DNA of 5,012 nucleotides, taken from assembly GCA_009780285.1 (NCBI GenBank), contig WRAL01000143.1, positions 1 to 5,012 of the forward strand, written 5' to 3'. Below the pieces are notes generated by a model. That model saw only the letters and a list, made by a program, of their open reading frames with translations, had not been told where the DNA came from and ran no database searches. Position 1 is the first letter of the stretch, and the number at the start of each line of letters is the position of its first letter. The DNA is from Treponema sp. GTDB taxonomy: Bacteria; Spirochaetota; Spirochaetia; Treponematales; Breznakiellaceae. Positions 1 through 4,316 of the stretch are shown piece by piece. A program made the position numbers and the translations under genes.

Positions 1-46
1 ATTCTCCTTTGCCCGCCTTGCGAAAAGCCTGCTCCTTTGGCCGCAT
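1..46 (-). other. possible 5' end of a divergent gene running off the left edge
   Basis: Read on the minus strand, this edge carries two ribosome-binding-like sequences, both CAAAGGAG (about 30-37 and 4-11). The one nearest the edge would place a start codon just outside the window. Alternatively, an ATG at 46-44 opens a frame that stays open to the edge (MRPKEQAFRKAGKGE). A minus-strand promoter at 91-119 points this way with a leader of suitable length. The gene itself is not visible, so no function can be given. The plus-strand frames across this stretch also end here (TAG at 58-60 and 63-65), so the tail of a rightward gene cannot be excluded. Confidence 0.3.
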
Positions 47-90
47 GGCCGAGCGTTTAGGCTAGCCGTCCACTCTAGGATGACAACTAA

Positions 91-119
91 ATTTTGCCGC
101 GCCCGGCTCAGTTTGTCAA
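91..119 (-). promoter_or_regulatory. sigma-70-like promoter, leftward
   Basis: On the minus strand the sequence is TTGACA (119-114), a 17-base spacer, then CAAAAT (96-91). The -35 is a perfect consensus match, the spacing is optimal and the -10 matches 4 of 6. Transcription would start near 84 and run left, giving a leader of about 80 bases before the ribosome-binding site at the window edge. It uses the same two hexamers and the same spacing as the hutU promoter on the other strand. Confidence 0.5.
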
Positions 120-142
120 ACGCGAACGAAGCGGCTTTCGTT
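111..142. promoter_or_regulatory. two short palindromes beside the divergent promoters, possible operators
   Basis: GTTTG-T-CAAAC (111-121) is a perfect palindrome that covers the leftward -35 box. Just beyond it, AACGAA-N6-TTCGTT (125-142) is a second inverted repeat in the space between the two promoters. Their position suits binding of a regulator shared by both genes, but they do not look like the HutC operator known from Pseudomonas. The operator role is inference only. Confidence 0.3.
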
Positions 143-185
143 GCGGCTCAAAGGCCATCGAGCAAAAGGGCGCGCGATCCCCGCC

Positions 186-214
186 TTGACAAGCGCCGGA
201 AACCGCCGCAAAAT
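186..214 (+). promoter_or_regulatory. sigma-70-like promoter of hutU
   Basis: TTGACA (186-191), a 17-base spacer, then CAAAAT (209-214). The start point would be near 221, only a few bases before the Shine-Dalgarno sequence at 224-229, so the leader would be very short. The short leader argues for some caution. In its favour are the perfect -35, the ideal spacing and the twin promoter on the opposite strand. Confidence 0.45.
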
Positions 215-233
215 CTTTCCAACAGGAGGGCTT

Positions 234-2213
234 ATGCACGACGACGAGGATTTGCCGGAGCCGCGGGGCTTCGAGCCGGGGATACGGCGCGCGCCGCGCA
301 GGGAGGCCCGGCTTTCGCGCGAGGACCGGGTCGCGGCGATCAAGAACGCGCTGCGCTACGTGCCCGAGCGCCATCACCGGATCATGGCGCCGGAGTTCGC
401 GCGCGAGCTGGACGAACGCGGGCGGATCTACGGCTACCGCTACAGGCCGGCCGGCCGGATTTTCGGAAGGCCCATAGACGAGTACGAGGGCCGCTGCGTC
501 GAGGGCCGCGCCTTTCAGGTGATGATCGACAACAACCTCGACTTCGACGTGGCGCTGTATCCCTACGAGCTGGTAACCTACGGCGAAACCGGCCAGGTTT
601 TCCAGAACTGGATGCAGTACCGGCTGGTCAAAAAATACCTTCGCGAGATGACAAGCGAGCAAACCCTGGCGCTTCTTTCCGGCCATCCGCTGGGGCTTTT
701 CCGCTCGCACCAGATGGCGCCGCGCGTGATCGCCACGAACGGCCTTATGATAGGCCAGTGGGACAACCCCAGGGACTTCGCGCGCGCCGCGGCGCTGGGC
801 GTGACGAACTACGGCCAGATGACCGCCGGCGGCTGGATGTACATAGGGCCGCAGGGCATAGTCCACGGCACCTTCAGCACGCTCCTTAACGCCGGCCGCC
901 TTTTCCTGGGGATTCCCAAGGAAGGCGACCTTGCCGGGCGGCTTTTCGTAACCTCCGGCCTGGGCGGAATGTCCGGCGCGCAGGGAAAGGCCGCGAACAT
1001 AGCCGGCGCGGTCAGCATCATCGCCGAGGTCGATTCCTCGCGCATAGAGACGCGCCTGGCGCAGGGCTGGGTAAGCCTGAGGACGGAGCGCGCCGAGGAG
1101 GCGATCGCCCTGGCGCGGGAAAAGCTCGCCGCGCGCGAGCCCTGCGCCATCGCCTTTCACGGCAACGTCATCGACCTGCTGCAAGCCCTGCTCCAAAGCG
1201 ATCTGCGCGTCGATCTTCTGTCGGACCAAACCTCCTGCCACGTTCCCTACGAGGGCGGCTACTGCCCGCAGGGGCTGACTTTTGAGGAGCGCACGGCGAT
1301 GCTGGCGGGCGACCCGGCCGGCTTCCGCGCCCTGGTCGATAAGTCCCTGCTGCGCCACTACGAGCTGGTCAAGGAGCACTCTCGGCGCGGCGCGTATTTT
1401 TTCGACTACGGAAACAGCTTTCTCAAGGCCGTCTTCGACGCCGGCGCGACGGACGTTTGCAGGAACGGCCGCGACGAGTCCGACGGCTTCGTCTTCCCCT
1501 CCTACGTCGAGGACATTCTGGGCCCGCACCTTTTCGACTACGGCTACGGCCCCTTTCGCTGGTGCTGCCTTTCCGGCCGCCAGGAAGACCTCGACGCGAC
1601 GGACGCGGCGGCGATGGCACTCATCGATCCCGGCCGGCGCTATCAGGACAGGGACAACCACGCCTGGGTTCGCGACGCGAAAAAGAACGGCCTTGTCGTC
1701 GGCACCAAATGCCGCATCCTGTACCAGGACGCCGAGGGCCGCGCGCGCATAGCGCTTAGGTTCAACGAAATGGTTCGCGAAGGCGCCATCGGGCCGGTGA
1801 TGCTCGGGCGCGATCACCACGACACAGGCGGCACGGACTCGCCCTTCCGCGAAACCTCGAACGTTAAGGACGGCTCGAACGTAACGGCGGACATGGCCGC
1901 GCACTGCTTCGCCGGGAACGCGGCGCGGGGGATGAGCCTGGTGGCGCTGCACAACGGCGGCGGCGTGGGCGTTGGCCGCGCGATCAACGGCGGCTTTGGG
2001 ATGGTGCTTGACGGAAGCGAGCGCGCGGACGAGATCCTGCGCATGGCCATGCCCTGGGACGTGATGGTCGGCGTGTCGCGCCGCGCCTGGGCCGGCAACG
2101 CCCACGCCCTGGAAACCGTCGCGGCCTACAACTCGGGGAACGCGGCCACGGACCGGCTGACGCTTCCGGCGCCGGCGGACGACGCGCTTGTCGAGGCGGC
2201 GTTGGGGGGATAG
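234..2213 (+). CDS. hutU: urocanate hydratase (urocanase), long form
   Basis: This cytoplasmic enzyme converts urocanate and water to 4-imidazolone-5-propionate, the second step of histidine degradation, using tightly bound NAD+ as an electrophile. The protein has 659 residues and is recognised along its whole length. Visible motifs include QMTAGGWMYIGPQGI (from 195), GLGGMSGAQ (242-250, in the NAD-binding core), FDYGN followed by GPFRWCCLSG with the active-site cysteine region at 444-445, GRDHHDTGGTDSPFRETSN (from 525) and HNGGGVGVG (573-581). About 660-680 residues is typical of the long urocanases of animals and some anaerobic bacteria; the Pseudomonas type has about 560. The ATG at 234 was chosen because AGGAGG lies at 224-229, four bases upstream. 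An in-frame ATG at 141 would add 31 residues unlike the family. The frame is intact and G/C-ending codons dominate. No other hut gene is visible: the 3' side is repeats and the upstream neighbour is divergent, so hutU appears to stand alone. It is probably transcribed from the promoter at 186-214. Confidence 0.96.
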   Translation: MHDDEDLPEPRGFEPGIRRAPRREARLSREDRVAAIKNALRYVPERHHRIMAPEFARELDERGRIYGYRYRPAGRIFGRPIDEYEGRCVEGRAFQVMIDNNLDFDVALYPYELVTYGETGQVFQNWMQYRLVKKYLREMTSEQTLALLSGHPLGLFRSHQMAPRVIATNGLMIGQWDNPRDFARAAALGVTNYGQMTAGGWMYIGPQGIVHGTFSTLLNAGRLFLGIPKEGDLAGRLFVTSGLGGMSGAQGKAANIAGAVSIIAEVDSSRIETRLAQGWVSLRTERAEEAIALAREKLAAREPCAIAFHGNVIDLLQALLQSDLRVDLLSDQTSCHVPYEGGYCPQGLTFEERTAMLAGDPAGFRALVDKSLLRHYELVKEHSRRGAYFFDYGNSFLKAVFDAGATDVCRNGRDESDGFVFPSYVEDILGPHLFDYGYGPFRWCCLSGRQEDLDATDAAAMALIDPGRRYQDRDNHAWVRDAKKNGLVVGTKCRILYQDAEGRARIALRFNEMVREGAIGPVMLGRDHHDTGGTDSPFRETSNVKDGSNVTADMAAHCFAGNAARGMSLVALHNGGGVGVGRAINGGFGMVLDGSERADEILRMAMPWDVMVGVSRRAWAGNAHALETVAAYNSGNAATDRLTLPAPADDALVEAALGG

Positions 2214-2223
2214 GGGATCATGC

Positions 2224-2239
2224 GGGGGGCAAGCCCCCC
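2224..2239. repeat. GC hairpin just after hutU
   Basis: GGGGGGC-AA-GCCCCCC is a perfect inverted repeat beginning 11 bases after the hutU stop codon. Its position would suit transcript ending or 3'-end protection. There is no T-run on either side, so it is not a normal intrinsic terminator. It may simply be the first member of the hairpin cluster that follows. Confidence 0.6.
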
Positions 2240-2263
2240 TCGCTCCAGCCTTGCTCCAGTTCT

Positions 2264-2291
2264 AGCGTGGAGTTTTGCGCAGCAAAACTCC
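2264..2291. repeat. hairpin repeat A, copy 1
   Basis: This is a 28-base unit, AGCGT followed by a perfect stem-loop GGAGTTTTGC-GCA-GCAAAACTCC (2269-2291). It recurs without a mismatch at 2392-2419, 128 bases downstream. The flanks of the two copies differ, which fixes the limits of the unit. Confidence 0.85.
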
Positions 2292-2294
2292 TAA

Positions 2295-2331
2295 AAGACT
2301 TGCGCAGGGCCTACGGCCCGGAGCAAGTCTT
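2295..2331. repeat. nested hairpin B
   Basis: The outer stem AAGACTTGC (2295-2303) pairs with GCAAGTCTT (2323-2331). Inside it is a second stem, GGGCC-TAC-GGCCC. Both stems are perfect. It follows hairpin A by three bases, and its outer stem meets the interior through the same GCA triplet seen as the loop of hairpins A and D. Confidence 0.75.
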
Positions 2332-2344
2332 ACGCTACCCCCCA

Positions 2345-2363
2345 TACGGGGCGCTGCCCCGTA
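2345..2363. repeat. hairpin C
   Basis: TACGGGGC-GCT-GCCCCGTA is a perfect eight-base-pair stem with a three-base loop. Its right arm is also the start of the direct repeat at 2356-2386. Confidence 0.75.
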
Positions 2364-2386
2364 ACGCCCCGCCGTGGAAGCGCGCC
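2356..2386. repeat. direct repeat E, copy 1
   Basis: This 31-base GC-rich segment beginning GCCCCGTAACGCCCC and ending GAAGCGCGCC recurs at 2446-2477 with one extra C. In both copies it follows directly on the right arm of a hairpin (C here, D in the second copy). The hairpin arm changes while the tail stays constant. Confidence 0.8.
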
Positions 2387-2391
2387 AAACA

Positions 2392-2419
2392 AGCGTGGAG
2401 TTTTGCGCAGCAAAACTCC
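2392..2419. repeat. hairpin repeat A, copy 2
   Basis: This is an exact second copy of the 28-base unit at 2264-2291, including the perfect 10-bp stem and GCA loop at 2397-2419. Here it is followed directly by hairpin D, whereas copy 1 is followed by hairpin B. Confidence 0.85.
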
Positions 2420-2421
2420 GA

Positions 2422-2448
2422 GGCCAAGCCGCCGCAGGCGGCTTGGCC
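2422..2448. repeat. hairpin D
   Basis: GGCCAAGCCGCC-GCA-GGCGGCTTGGCC is a perfect 12-bp stem with a GCA loop. The loop and the closing GC pairs are the same as in hairpin A, while the rest of the stem is unrelated. Confidence 0.8.
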
Positions 2449-2477
2449 CCGTAACGCCCCCGCCGTGGAAGCGCGCC
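2446..2477. repeat. direct repeat E, copy 2
   Basis: This is the second copy of the segment at 2356-2386, differing by one inserted C in the central C-run. It is followed by another self-complementary stretch around GGCGCGCC (2479-2486). No gene is visible between 2214 and 2601. Confidence 0.8.
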
Positions 2478-2507
2478 TGGCGCGCCGGCCCCAATTGGCA
2501 GCAAGAT

Positions 2508-2541
2508 CGCAAACCATTACACGTCCGTGTAGTGGCTTGCG
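2508..2541. repeat. long imperfect hairpin before the cassette block
   Basis: CGCAAACCATTACACG (2508-2523) faces CGTGTAGTGGCTTGCG (2526-2541). Fourteen of 16 pairs are Watson-Crick, one is T-G and one is A-C. It lies 28 bases upstream of the promoter at 2569 and differs in composition from the GC-rich hairpins before it. No clean T-tract follows, so it is a weak terminator candidate. A protein-binding palindrome or mRNA structure is equally possible. Confidence 0.55.
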
Positions 2542-2568
2542 AATTTCCTATTTTCTTCCGGAAGCCGC

Positions 2569-2597
2569 TTGACATGTAGCCGCAATTCCGCTAAAGT
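2569..2597 (+). promoter_or_regulatory. sigma-70-like promoter upstream of the cassette block
   Basis: TTGACA (2569-2574), a 17-base spacer, then TAAAGT (2592-2597). The -35 is perfect, the spacing ideal and the -10 matches 4 of 6. It points into the cassettes, whose genes are all on the plus strand. In integrons a promoter of this kind (Pc) upstream of the insertion site drives the cassettes. That role here is inference. Confidence 0.45.
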
Positions 2598-2601
2598 GAA
2601 G

Positions 2602-2703
2602 ATGAAAGTCGCGTATGACATGCGGGACAAGGGGGTTAGGTGGGTTTCGCTTTTCTGGGGAATATGGGTGTTATGCGAATTTCGTATACAATACGTTATA
2701 TGA
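2602..2703 (+). CDS. short open frame across the host-cassette junction, doubtful
   Basis: An ATG opens a 33-codon frame, MKVAYDMRDKGVRWVSLFWG and then 13 more residues, ending at a TGA inside the first bases of cassette 1. It has a hydrophobic stretch (WVSLFWGIWVL). The region before the ATG is only a weak ribosome-binding match (AAGTGAAG), and the ATG falls on the expected start point of the promoter at 2569-2597. It could be the start of a chromosomal gene cut by the cassette block, a leaderless small protein, or chance. I do not recognise it. Confidence 0.2.
   Translation: MKVAYDMRDKGVRWVSLFWGIWVLCEFRIQYVI
2670..2695 (+). other. left recombination boundary, candidate attI or core-site remnant
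   Basis: The first cassette point lies between G2695 and T2696, shown by the matching box at the cassette's other end. The 26 bases before it contain GTTATGCG (2670-2677), which is the exact complement of CGCATAAC at the end of cassette 2. They also contain two overlapping inverted repeats, TATGCGAA/TTCGTATA with one mismatch and CGTAT-ACA-ATACG. No attC is visible to the left, so this may be the array's primary attachment site or what remains of an earlier cassette. No integrase gene is present to decide. Confidence 0.4.
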
Positions 2704-2712
2704 AATGCTCCT

Positions 2713-2773
2713 TATAATGCTTAGAAAATTGTGCAAAGAGCTAGTTGACAATATAAGGGAACTTTGAAATTCT
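2713..2773 (+). promoter_or_regulatory. weak candidate promoter elements inside cassette 1
   Basis: A perfect TATAAT lies at 2713-2718 but has no recognisable -35 at the right distance. A perfect TTGACA lies at 2745-2750 but the hexamer 17 bases on (AATTCT) is poor. Either could give the Cys-rich gene its own promoter. Neither is convincing, and the promoter at 2569 may serve the gene instead. Confidence 0.25.
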
Positions 2774-2824
2774 AGTCGTGTGCATTGTAGCACCAGAGGG
2801 AAAATGTTTTATTAGGAGGCTGGT

Positions 2825-3127
2825 ATGAGAAAGTGTGTTCATATTGGATATCGTGATGGAATTGGACTTTTTTTTGGAATGGGTTCTTTTTGTACAATTA
2901 CCAAGGAAACTGAACCAGATGCTCCATTCTGGAATGAATGTAACAAATGTGCTTTATATGAACCGAGGTGTATCTATGCTGGTGGTGCAGGTCCTTTTGG
3001 TGGTAATGGTAGATGGTTCAGATGCAATTGTGAAGCACTAAATCCTTATGTATCTATGAGTTTATTTGAGAAATATTGTAATGGAACTGATACTACTTGT
3101 CCAGAATTACGGTTAGCCAAGGATTAA
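2825..3127 (+). CDS. small cysteine-rich protein of unknown function, cassette 1
   Basis: I do not recognise this 100-residue protein. Translation from ATG 2825 is well supported by AGGAGG at 2814-2819, five bases upstream. It has nine cysteines at residues 4, 23, 39, 42, 49, 67, 69, 85 and 92, including a C-x2-C pair (NECNKC) and a C-x-C pair (RCNC). There are also glycine- and aromatic-rich stretches (DGIGLFFGMGSF, YAGGAGPFGGNGRWF). It has no signal peptide and no convincing membrane helix, and only one histidine. The C-x2-C and C-x-C spacing suggests metal binding (zinc or iron-sulfur) in the cytoplasm, but disulfides cannot be excluded. The frame is intact, unlike the gene in cassette 2, and codon use is AT-rich, unlike hutU. 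It is the only gene of its cassette and stops about 130 bases before attC. Function is unknown, as for most integron cassette genes. Confidence 0.8.
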   Translation: MRKCVHIGYRDGIGLFFGMGSFCTITKETEPDAPFWNECNKCALYEPRCIYAGGAGPFGGNGRWFRCNCEALNPYVSMSLFEKYCNGTDTTCPELRLAKD

Positions 3128-3254
3128 TAGGAAGTTAGGTTTAATGATTATTTGTTTAATTATAATAAATCCTTAGATCTCTAAAGACAGAGAGTATATA
3201 AGAACGAATAAAACGTAGGCAAATGGGGTGAAAGTAAATGGAATACAGGTGCAC
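3128..3254. other. non-coding tail of cassette 1
   Basis: This AT-rich stretch lies between the Cys-rich gene and attC. I see no gene here: reading frames are short and no ribosome-binding site precedes a usable start. A TATAAT (around 3161) has no -35 partner. A short imperfect hairpin (CTTAG/CTAAAG near 3171-3186) is too weak to call a terminator. Confidence 0.6.
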
Positions 3255-3257
3255 TTC

Positions 3258-3432
3258 ATATAACATACGGTAACTGCTCACCGCCCTGTTCGGGCGGTTC
3301 GGGTTCCGCAAAACGCCAGTCGGGCTGTCCGCCCTTTGCGGCGTTTTGCTCCACCACATTTTGCGGTTGCTGGTCTTGCTGCGCAAGCCCTTATTCGCAA
3401 CCGCAAAACGTCAGTTACCTTGAACGTTAGGC
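3258..3432 (+). repeat. attC recombination site of cassette 1, unusually long
   Basis: Boxes in order are R'' CATATAAC (to 3264), L'' GGTAACTG (3269-3276), L' CAGTTACC (3412-3419) and R' GTTAGGC (3426-3432, matching GTTRRRY). An integron integrase would act on the folded bottom strand and cut next to the G of GTT. Between the L boxes are three hairpins: ACCGCCC/GGGCGGT (3280-3298), GCAAAACGCC/GGCGTTTTGC (3308-3349) and TTTTGCGGTTGC/GCAACCGCAAAA (3359-3408), the last with an inner CTTGC-TGC-GCAAG. At about 175 bp it is longer than the usual range of roughly 57-141 bp. CCGCAAAACG followed by YCAGT occurs twice (3306-3320, 3401-3415), hinting at a fusion of two sites. The site is GC-rich, unlike the cassettes. 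Confidence 0.75.
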
Positions 3433-3483
3433 GAAATGGGGCAGACTTATTGTCAAAAATCAATCGCAGTAGGAGATATTTCC

Positions 3484-4307
3484 ATGAAAAAACACATATT
3501 TATAATTTTAAAAATTATTGGTTTTTTTACTTTATGGGCTGCAATAATGGTCCCAATTGGAAACATAGATATTTTTAAAGGAAAATCAAGCTCTTCAAAG
3601 GTTTTGGTGGGAATTGGTTCCATTGGTATCAGTAATTATTTCAACAATTTTGTTTTATAATATTATCGATAAAAATAAATTCCAAAAAATGGGTTTGAAT
3701 AAAAGTATTAAAAATAGTGTTTTAGGTTTGCTATTTGGTATTTGTTGGATTGGAATACCAATATTTGTTTTACTTTTTATTGATAAATTTCAATTTGGGG
3801 AAATTAACTATATTCCGTATTTGTTTATATGGATACTATCGGCTTTATTAAATGTAATAATGCAGGAATATCTCGTAAGAGGTTATATCTTCAATTTGTT
3901 ACAAAAAGAATATAATGTAATTGTTACTGTAATAGTAACCACGGCTATATTTACATTATTTCATGGCGGTGCGTTTGAGGCTGGTATAATCGCGGTATTA
4001 AATGTTCTGACAATGAGTATTTTTGTATCGCTATTGTTAATATATACAACAAATTTACTAGCCCCGATAATTGTTCATGCTATATGGAATATTACCAGTT
4101 CATTAATGGGTTGTGTTACATTGGCAGATGATTATCCAGTATTAGTGAATTGCATAATAAAGGGTAACAATATAATATCTGGGGGGGAATATATAAACTG
4201 GAAGGCAGTATTATAGTATTATTTATAGTGCATTAATAATATTGGTATTATTACTAATTAGAAGCAAATTAAGTATAACCAAAAAAAACAAGTCCAACTG
4301 CGCATAA
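3484..4307 (+). pseudogene. CPBP-family intramembrane metalloprotease, broken by three frame lesions
   Basis: CPBP (Rce1-like, Abi) proteins are multi-helix membrane proteases, some tied to bacteriocin immunity. The start is ATG 3484 with AGGAG at 3471-3475. Lesion 1 is one extra base near 3577-3585: the frame from 3484 gives ...NIDIFK, and the frame from 3581 continues ENQALQRFWWELVPL. Lesion 2 is two extra bases (AT, about 4193-4194). Lesion 3 is an exact 8-base tandem duplication, AGTATTAT at 4207-4214 and 4215-4222. Undoing all three gives about 270 residues, with a C-terminus GGEYKLEGSIIYSALIILVL ending at TAA 4305-4307. Catalytic motifs survive: QEYLVRGY (E128, R132), FTLFH (H160) and HAIWN (H198, N202), counted in the repaired protein. 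About seven hydrophobic helices are visible. As it stands, translation stops at 3660 from the ATG; a TTG-initiated frame 3614-4216 would keep the motifs. Decay is likely, though the first lesion alone could be a sequencing error. Confidence 0.75.
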
Positions 4308-4316
4308 CAGGACTGT
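4301..4316 (+). repeat. left half of the cassette 2 attC; right half missing
   Basis: CGCATAAC (R'') is followed by AGGACTG (L''-like; compare GGTAACTG at the other attC). No CAGTCC-like partner followed by GTTRRRY is found downstream: the only nearby CAGTCC (4495-4500) lies within the vapC gene with no core after it. GTTGGCT at 4369-4375 is an imperfect core without an L box. The site therefore looks truncated at the chromosome junction. Confidence 0.5.

Larger units (their letters stand above)
2696..3426 (+). mobile_element. integron gene cassette 1
   Basis: An integron cassette starts with TTRRRY-like bases, carries a gene and ends with attC. In the circular form its last G joins its own first bases, so its starting bases must be complementary to its R'' box. 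Here the junction reads GTTATATGAA (2695-2704) and the R'' box reads TTCATATAAC (3255-3264), a perfect 10-base complement. The internal L boxes GGTAACTG (3269-3276) and CAGTTACC (3412-3419) are also exact complements. The cassette is 731 bp, carries one plus-strand gene, and is far more AT-rich than the flanking chromosome except within attC. The left R' core deviates from the strict GTTRRRY consensus. Confidence 0.75.
3427..4316 (+). mobile_element. integron gene cassette 2, with truncated attC
   Basis: It begins at the R' box of the preceding attC (TTAGGCG) and ends with CGCATAAC (4301-4308), which complements its own start at 7 of 8 positions. It contains one plus-strand gene, the broken CPBP protease. 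The gene's original stop TAA lies inside the end box, which is common when a cassette gene runs right up to attC. After the box comes AGGACTG, comparable to the L'' box, and then the matching right half is absent. The cassette is very AT-rich, and the chromosome's GC-rich composition returns at about 4317. Confidence 0.6.

Noticed and set aside
141..233. Upstream in-frame ATG giving hutU 31 more residues
   Set aside because: There is no Shine-Dalgarno sequence before 141, the added residues do not resemble the family, and AGGAGG sits correctly before the ATG at 234.
108..2105. Open frame of 665 codons on the minus strand opposite hutU
   Set aside because: It is the antisense shadow of a very GC-rich gene. 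Its translation is alanine-, valine- and arginine-rich with no recognisable domain, while the plus strand encodes a complete urocanase.
2214..2490. CRISPR array
   Set aside because: The repeats are only two copies each, unequally spaced, and dominated by hairpins of different sequence. No repeat-spacer pattern exists.
2635..2641. GTTAGGT as a further integron core site (also at 3134-3140)
   Set aside because: Both fit GTTRRRY, but neither has L boxes or a matching R'' partner, so they are probably chance seven-base matches.
2705..2767. Twenty-codon frame at the start of cassette 1
   Set aside because: It has no ribosome-binding site, very low complexity of evidence, and lies before the well-supported start at 2825.
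3336..3578. 80-codon plus-strand frame overlapping attC
   Set aside because: It runs through the hairpins of attC and across the CPBP start in another frame, has no ribosome-binding site, and resembles no protein.
3577..3585. Programmed ribosomal frameshift in the CPBP gene
   Set aside because: The needed shift is +1. The only slippery heptamer here (TTTAAAG) is in the wrong frame and would serve a -1 shift. Two further frame lesions downstream make simple decay more likely.
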